From positions 9,400,705 through 9,464,704 of the forward strand of contig NC_052119.1 of the NCBI RefSeq assembly GCF_012273895.1: a DNA stretch of 64,000 nt. Direction: 5' to 3'. This document shows positions 60,601 to 64,000 of this stretch, piece by piece. The position numbers were made by a program, and so were the translations under genes. Position 1 is the first letter of the stretch; each line of letters begins with the position of its first letter. The notes under the pieces were generated by a model. The model ran no database searches. It was not told where the DNA came from and was given only the letters and a program-made list of their open reading frames with translations. The DNA comes from Zerene cesonia (lineage: Eukaryota; Arthropoda; Insecta; Lepidoptera; Pieridae).

Positions 60601-63270
60601 NNNNNNNNNNNNNNNNNNNNNNNNNNNNNNNNNNNNNNNNNNNNNNNNNNNNNNNNNNNNNNNNNNNNNNNNNNNNNNNNNNNNNNNNNNNNNNCGCACA
60701 CACACACGCGCGCACACAAACGCACGTACATATATAAGCGTGCAAGCACATTTAAGAACACGCCCATGTGGATATATAAAAATCTTTTAAGTACCTGTCT
60801 AGATCTTTAGTAATGTATTGGGTAAAATAGATCCCAAACACTGTAACCGAACACGAATCCGTTATGTGCGCAGGCAGCAGCGCGTGGAGCGCGCTGGTGC
60901 GCGCGGCGGGCGTGGCGCGCCGCGCGGCGCCGCTCGTGCCGCGCGACGCGTCGCTGCGCCGCGTCGCCGCCGCCACCTGCTACCGCGCCGCCTGGGTGAG
61001 CGCCGCACTACACTGTATCACTTACTCATCACTCGTGCTATGATAACATGACAATCGATGTACTCGTTTTTGACTGTATCGCGGACAGACAGACGGATAG
61101 ACATTTATAGCTTTTTGTAACTCGGTAAAAATACAGCTTTCTATTTGTGAAAGAATTTTTGTTATCGGTCGAGTAATTTTTGTAGGAAACATTATGCTTG
61201 TAATAATTAAAGAATATCTACAAACACACAAATGTCTCCTCTTGTAACATTAGTTTTGATATATAAAAATCAATATGTAGTGGTTATACGATTTTATGAT
61301 GTTATGACATGTCATTCGAAGATTTATGCGGATATTAAAAAAAAACAAATTCCAAGTGTAAAATGGCCTTTAGCAAAACATACATTTCTTTCATTGATAA
61401 TAAAGTTACATCTAAATGTTTTAATTTGCCTTGTTTTGTCAATTTGAATTGAACTGTTATAACTTTTTTTATTATTATTTTATTTTATTTTTTACAGAAA
61501 CAAACAGTCATTATTTACAAAAAGTAATACAACATAATGTAAAACACAAATAGACCTTGAGTTCCATATTTTAACTAAATGTAGTTATATATGGTGTGTG
61601 CAAACATACAAGAATTATTCAACTATACCAGTACTTCATACAGTTTCCTTTTGTAAAATGTTATTTTATTTGCAAATATAACTTTTATAAACCTCTCGTC
61701 TCAAAATTATATATTACTCACTACCCGCTCCATGTCATTCAATTCAAACACAACTATTTTAACCTTTCCGAAGAACTGAATCTGATCAATTGTCCATAAA
61801 AAATCGATTAGTGAGTCATATGTATATCATCTGCCCCATACCCCACTAGGGGACTCGGGACTTAACTTAGATACAATAAGAAGTGTCAATATTGGTTAAT
61901 AAAGTGGCGTATGCATAGATAGAGGAGGGCATTCAGTTCGCTGAGGACGCGCTGCGGATAGAGAGGGAGAAGGAGCAACCCTCGCCGATGTTGGCGCGCT
62001 GCTACCTGCAGTGCGCTATTGGGCACCAGATGAAGGCACAGGTATGTCGCTTGAGCTTTTTGTATAGCTGTGCTTAGGTCAGATGGGAAATACATTGTAA
62101 TGATATTACTGTGAAAAAATTTAATACAATCGAATAAAAATAAAAAACTAAAGATAATAGAATCACTGCCACAGTGAAAAGTTAAATTTTATTAATGTGA
62201 AGTGAGGAAATTGTGCGTTTAAGTTTTGATGGTCCTTCGAGCCTGTTAAACAATTTTTTTACTGCATTTGTGTTTTGTGTTGTATGTAGTTTGTGTACAT
62301 AGAAACACTTGTGAATGTTGAAGAAAGCAAACTGCCGCATCGAGAAGGACAGCGAGAACGACATTAGCCTGAAGTACTTGGTGAAGAGTGTCCAGCTGGA
62401 CGACAACGACCACCTCGCGTTCTATCACCTCGCCTTGCAGTACATGTATATGGGTATGCTGAATGAGGCCATGGTGAGTTGAGTTTGTATCTAAGAATAA
62501 AAAGAAAGAGTCAAATTGATTCTGATTTCGTCGTTAATATACCAAATTATAATTACAAAAACAAACAATTATTAGTAAACAATTATAGACAGTATCGACT
62601 AAATTGTCTCACTTGGTCTCATATTCGAGGAAATTATTGATTTACAATCCTAGTCACAGTAATAAGGTAAACTCGTGTAATTATTGTCTTGCCACCGATC
62701 TTCGATAAGCGTATAAAGTTTGAATCAAATTTGTCCGTTTACAACGGATCCATATCCAATCTTACAGTAGTCGTTTACGTTAGAATATAGAAGTGAAGCT
62801 AATCCGGGTGTAATAATGCGTGCGTTGACAGGACGCGACGCGCGCGTGCCTGTCGTGCCGCGCGGAGTGCGGCGGCGGCCTGCGCCTCGCCGCCTCGCTG
62901 TGGTCCTGCGCCGCGGCCGGGCCGCGCGGCGCGCGCGCGCTGTCCGCCGCCCGCCTCGCGCGCCACCACTACCCCGCCGCCGAGTGGCCGCTGTGGACGC
63001 TCGCCGCGCTGCAGGCGCTCTGGGACGGCGGCGAGGTGAGCGCGCGCCCCCCGCCCCCGCCCCGCCCCCCTCGCACCCCCGCACCCCGCACCCACACTCC
63101 CCCGCCACCCCGTCTCACCGCACGCGGCGCGTTGCAGGCGGCGCTGGCGACGGGCAAGGAGCTGCTGAAGCTGCTGAACAGCGCGGAGGAGGAGGGCGAG
63201 CACCACTACGCCGACCTCGACGCGCTCTCCGACTCGCTGCACGACGACATGCATAGCAACCGGGATGCGG
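54482..63270 (+). CDS. TTC7: TTC7 (tetratricopeptide repeat protein 7), exons 1-13, partial
   Basis: TTC7 is a cytosolic scaffold built of TPR helices. With EFR3 at the membrane and FAM126/hyccin it holds PI4-kinase III-alpha at the plasma membrane, where the kinase makes PI4P. Thirteen exons give a phase-consistent reading. Residues 1-395 lie before the gap and about 244 follow it; vertebrate TTC7A/B are about 850 residues, so the C-terminal TPRs lie off the right edge. Diagnostic matches, by recalled alignment to human TTC7, are LLGKLHFACGSYDDALKHY, the AESYAIKGLCLEQ block, the VVGEAMAVRDAVLS block, SLRNAAALADLLALAALRWG and SLERAMKFSFGCAHIW. Introns are short to moderate (102-1228 nt) and carry small mobile elements. 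Exon base composition is strongly uneven. Exon 8 is cut by a gap. Confidence 0.95.
54609..55127 (+). other. TTC7 intron 1
   Basis: 519 nt, AT-rich, GTATGT to TTGCAG. Nothing else seen. Confidence 0.9.
55128..55407 (+). CDS. TTC7: TTC7 exon 2
   Basis: 280 nt, entering in phase 1 and leaving in phase 2. It encodes ESLAHFLIGEGKLEAYLDEW through AHLLLGKLHFACGSYDDALK to LTEKELPV. The LGKLHF...GSYDDAL segment is the first clear TPR. Acceptor GTTGCAG, donor GTGAGT (55408). An alternative donor GTGTGA two bases earlier would break the frame of exon 3. Confidence 0.95.
55408..56635 (+). other. TTC7 intron 2
   Basis: 1228 nt, the longest visible TTC7 intron. It contains the 5S-like repeat at 56040-56125. 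The rest is AT-rich with nothing recognised. Confidence 0.9.
56040..56125 (+). repeat. 5S-rRNA-like repeat, copy 2
   Basis: TTGAGGTTAAGCAACAGTTG then GCACGGTCACTAAACTGGAG and GGGTGTCC parallels the 5S internal region TTAAGCAAC, GCGGTCAG, TTGGATGGGTGACC. The preceding ACTGCTATAACAATAAA is shared with 19430. It is in the sense orientation of TTC7 intron 2. Confidence 0.6.
56636..56750 (+). CDS. TTC7: TTC7 exon 3
   Basis: 115 nt. Joined to exon 2 it reads VRSLRIVAESYAIKGLCLEQ through RYKQAEKESEM and ends in phase 0. It matches the RLLSEAFVIKGLSLE block of human TTC7. Acceptor TTTTCAG, donor GTAAGA. Third positions are AT-rich (13 of 38 G or C). Confidence 0.95.
56751..57507 (+). other. TTC7 intron 3
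   Basis: 757 nt, AT-rich, GTAAGA to TTCCAG. Nothing else recognised. Confidence 0.9.
57508..57656 (+). CDS. TTC7: TTC7 exon 4
   Basis: 149 nt, phase 0 to phase 2, encoding IRSFELASDLTLLYLQRATN through LETALQRAPLLHIRAGRLSC to AID. It corresponds to the human region YFLEAALQSAYVKNLKKG. Acceptor TTTCCAG. Donor GTCTGT, a weak but GT-containing site. GC-rich: 44 of 49 third positions are G or C. Confidence 0.93.
57657..58003 (+). other. TTC7 intron 4
   Basis: 347 nt, A-rich on the plus strand. The antisense strand has two 80-125-codon open frames that are T-rich artefacts. Nothing else seen. Confidence 0.88.
58004..58109 (+). CDS. TTC7: TTC7 exon 5
   Basis: 106 nt. Joined to exon 4 it reads RYREMLTAVESVSTQALRLT then LARQLAEVLMRGVTGQ. 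It matches the human MRELREVLRTVETKATQ, AAKHLAGVLL segment. Acceptor ATCTCAG, donor GTAAAG. Ends in phase 0. Confidence 0.95.
58110..58610 (+). other. TTC7 intron 5
   Basis: 501 nt containing the Helitron-type element at 58255-58433 and an A14 run near 58541. Bounded by GTAAAG and TTCCAG. Confidence 0.9.
58255..58433 (+). mobile_element. Helitron-type element (type D) in TTC7 intron 5
   Basis: TTATATATATAAAATTCTCG, TGTCACAATGTTAGTCTCTA, CGGCTTGACCGATTCCTCTG, GTAGGTCTGAGAATCGGCTA and GCGTTTGCCGGGTGCAGCTAG before T match the copy at 45255 almost throughout. Non-autonomous, sense orientation to TTC7. Confidence 0.9.
58611..58733 (+). CDS. TTC7: TTC7 exon 6
   Basis: 123 nt, phase 0 at both ends, encoding VYKAPQKISLPAQSQGTLSR through EDHVAEGPWKPKKYAAINQ. 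This is the basic linker between the N-terminal TPR block and the conserved EEVVLVLVVGEAM helix. It is the least conserved exon relative to vertebrates. Acceptor TTTCCAG, donor GTATTT. Confidence 0.9.
58734..59173 (+). other. TTC7 intron 6
   Basis: 440 nt, AT-rich. Its acceptor GTCGACAG has a poor pyrimidine tract, but the exon 7 frame requires it. Nothing else seen. Confidence 0.85.
59174..59371 (+). CDS. TTC7: TTC7 exon 7
   Basis: 198 nt, 66 codons, phase 0 at both ends. It starts FVPRNEYEEVVLVLVVGEAM, continues AVRDAVLSQSAEFELARAHS and LRNAAALADLLALAALRWGQ, and ends LPLVLE. Strong match to human [20 protein letters not shown] and [20 protein letters not shown]. Every one of the 66 third positions is G or C. 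The donor GTGCGC is unusual after the GT. Confidence 0.96.
59372..59607 (+). other. TTC7 intron 7
   Basis: 236 nt that starts GTGCGCTAA and an (AC)n run, then AT-rich DNA to the acceptor GCGCGCAG, which has no pyrimidine tract. Confidence 0.85.
59608..59694 (+). CDS. TTC7: TTC7 exon 8, cut by gap
   Basis: The visible 87 nt encode SLERAMKFSFGCAHIWRQRA then LATAAAPRP, matching human [20 protein letters not shown]. No donor is seen before the run of N, so the exon end is in the gap. To join exon 9 it must end one base into a codon. Confidence 0.93.
59695..60694. other. Assembly gap, 1000 N, in TTC7
   Basis: Exactly 1000 N between a very GC-rich exon and a CA/CG microsatellite (ACACACACACGCGCGCACAC). 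It hides the end of exon 8 and most of intron 8. By alignment only a few codons are missing, so a whole extra exon is unlikely. Confidence 0.99.
60874..60995 (+). CDS. TTC7: TTC7 exon 9
   Basis: 122 nt entering in phase 1. After the split Gly codon it reads SSAWSALVRAAGVARRAAPL then VPRDASLRRVAAATCYRAAW, ending in phase 0. It aligns with human [20 protein letters not shown] and the following TPR helix. Acceptor GTGCGCAG, donor GTGAGC. All 40 complete codons end in G or C. Confidence 0.88.
60996..61918 (+). other. TTC7 intron 9
   Basis: 923 nt, AT-rich. It holds the truncated SINE tail at 61819-61866. The acceptor is ATGCATAG. Confidence 0.9.
61819..61866 (+). mobile_element. tRNA-SINE 3' tail, truncated copy
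   Basis: TATGTATATCATCTGCCCCA then TACCCCACTAGGGGACTCGG and GACTT is the same block as the 3' end of the SINE at 20864-21075. It is only about 50 nt and lacks the tRNA head, consistent with a 5'-truncated insertion. It ends about 50 bases before TTC7 exon 10. Confidence 0.75.
61919..62041 (+). CDS. TTC7: TTC7 exon 10
   Basis: 123 nt, phase 0, encoding IEEGIQFAEDALRIEREKEQ then PSPMLARCYLQCAIGHQMKAQ. It matches human [20 protein letters not shown] and LPKGYLALGLTYSLQA. Acceptor GCATAG, donor GTATGT. 33 of 41 third positions are G or C. Confidence 0.94.
62324..62473 (+). CDS. TTC7: TTC7 exon 11
   Basis: 150 nt, phase 0, encoding KANCRIEKDSENDISLKYLV, KSVQLDDNDHLAFYHLALQY and MYMGMLNEAM, a full TPR ([21 protein letters not shown] in human). 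The only in-frame acceptor is GTTGAAG, with almost no pyrimidine tract. Better-looking TAG acceptors at 62289 and 62302 shift the frame or add a stop. Donor GTGAGT. Confidence 0.88.
62474..62831 (+). other. TTC7 intron 11
   Basis: 358 nt, AT-rich, GTGAGT to TTGACAG. Nothing else seen. Intron 10 (62042-62323, 282 nt) is similarly plain. Confidence 0.9.
62832..63035 (+). CDS. TTC7: TTC7 exon 12
   Basis: 204 nt, 68 codons, phase 0. It starts DATRACLSCRAECGGGLRLA, continues ASLWSCAAAGPRGARALSAA and RLARHHYPAAEWPLWTLAAL, and ends QALWDGGE. It aligns with human [20 protein letters not shown] and the following helix, but is Ala/Arg-rich. All 68 third positions are G or C. Donor GTGAGC. Confidence 0.92.
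63036..63137 (+). other. TTC7 intron 12
   Basis: 102 nt, the shortest visible TTC7 intron and the only one that is C-rich (CCCCGCCCCC repeats) rather than AT-rich. Bounded by GTGAGC and GTTGCAG. Confidence 0.9.
63138..63270 (+). CDS. TTC7: TTC7 exon 13
   Basis: 133 nt, 44 codons plus one base, encoding AALATGKELLKLLNSAEEEG then EHHYADLDALSDSLHDDMHS and NRDA. The acidic stretch leads into the variable loop that precedes the C-terminal TPR block in TTC7. Acceptor GTTGCAG, donor GTGAGT (63271). 42 of 44 third positions are G or C. Confidence 0.92.
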
Positions 63271-64000
63271 GTGAGTCATGTCACTCGCTACATGTTCATG
63301 CACCACACAGTTACACACTTAAAAAGCATCAAATCGCATTATACGACATCACATGTTTTAACATGACATCTTACATGACGTGTGGTTATGTGTCTTAAGT
63401 GCTACACCACCATACTCCATACACATCACACCTCATAACATAACATTTATTTATTCACACCAATGAGAACCTACTATCATTACAGGATATTATCCTAATT
63501 CGATAGAGTTCTTTTATAGAAAAAGAAAACAAAAATAAAAACTATTTCTCAATAAGTCGAGACATAATCCCGATAGTTGTGTCAACCAATGAGCTTGTTC
63601 CAACCTCCTAAAAACAATATTTAAGGGGGTTGGATTTTTTTTTTTTTTATGTCATAGCGGGCAACTGAGCTGGTGGTTCCCCTGATGGTAAGCGATCACC
63701 ACCGCCCATGAACATTCGCAAAGGGAAAAGGAAAGGAATAAAGACTGGAAAAAAGGAATGGACTGTGATGGGTGAGGAAAAGGAAATGGGCCTCCGGCTC
63801 CCCCACTCACCGTACAAAACACAGTGGCATGCCACTATTTCACGCCGGTTTTCTGTGGGGGTGTGGTACTTCCTTCCAGTCCTACTGGACAACGCTCGGA
63901 TAAGCCATAGGTTCCTCACTCAGTCGCCCTAGGCTCCAGCCGTCTGGTCATTCAGTCGGATTCGTTTGATGTCCCCCCCCCCCCCTATGCACACACACAC
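63271..64000 (+). other. TTC7 intron 13 (partial)
   Basis: AT-rich DNA with a SINE at 63631-63882, then C13 (63973-63985) and a (CA)n run at the window edge. No further TTC7 exon is visible, so the C-terminal exons lie to the right. Confidence 0.85.
63631..63882 (-). mobile_element. SINE in TTC7 intron 13
   Basis: Plus-strand order is a T14 run, ATGTCATAGCGGGCAACTGA, CCTGATGGTAAGCGATCACC, GGGCCTCCGGCTCCCCCACT and CACGCCGGTTTTCTGTGGGG to GGTACTTCC. After that the expected head (GGTGCGAGCTGGCCC) is replaced by unrelated CAGTCCTACTGGACAACGCT. It is inserted antisense to TTC7. Confidence 0.92.

Noticed and set aside
59520..60810. Several long frames on both strands across the third gap
   Set aside because: Produced by N. 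Only the exon 8 frame at 59608-59694 is real, as judged by TTC7 similarity.
62725..63256. Large minus- and plus-strand frames over TTC7 exons 12-13
   Set aside because: Compositional shadows in DNA with very high GC. They run through clear splice sites.

Overview
The window is animal nuclear DNA, almost certainly from a moth or butterfly. It is AT-rich and gene-poor, with short exons that have GT-AG borders. It carries many copies of repeat families typical of Lepidoptera: Helitron-type elements that end in CTAG before a T, a SINE whose 3' tail reads TTACCATCAGGCGAACCACC, a tRNA-headed SINE, and 5S-rRNA-like repeats. Three assembly gaps of exactly 1000 N lie at 14999-15998, 17622-18621 and 59695-60694. 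Family names for the repeats come from recall; no database was searched.

Left part (1-9.6 kb). This holds the 5' part of a calmodulin gene on the minus strand. Exon 1 contributes only the ATG (9029-9031). Exon 2 (5087-5261) encodes residues 2-59 plus one base. The rest of the protein should lie beyond the left edge. Upstream of the ATG are an initiator/DPE pair, a TATA/CCAAT cluster and a CpG-rich block up to about 9.6 kb.

Middle (9.6-54.4 kb). No protein family is recognisable here. The stretch is intergenic or long-intron DNA full of short non-autonomous mobile elements. A tRNA-like retroposon at 14.26-14.54 kb has a 13-bp target duplication, and an internally inverted copy lies at 24.19-24.41 kb. 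GC-rich islands at 18.7, 26.05, 39.2, 44.1, 47.6 and 52.4 kb may be promoters, untranslated exons or conserved elements. Those at 39.2 kb (open frame, stop and AATAAA) and 47.6 kb (TATA and a strong splice donor) are both on the minus strand and could belong to one unrecognised gene.

Right part (54.48-63.27 kb and beyond). This holds the first 13 exons of a TTC7 gene on the plus strand, continuing past the right edge. TTC7 is the tetratricopeptide scaffold that, with EFR3 and FAM126/hyccin, places PI4-kinase III-alpha at the plasma membrane. All reading-frame phases match across the visible junctions. Part of exon 8 is lost in a gap. The exons differ sharply in base composition: exons 7, 9 and 12 use only G or C at third codon positions, while exons 1 and 3 do not.

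Calmodulin and TTC7 share no obvious pathway, and nothing in the sequence suggests co-regulation. No CRISPR array, rRNA operon or autonomous transposon gene was seen.
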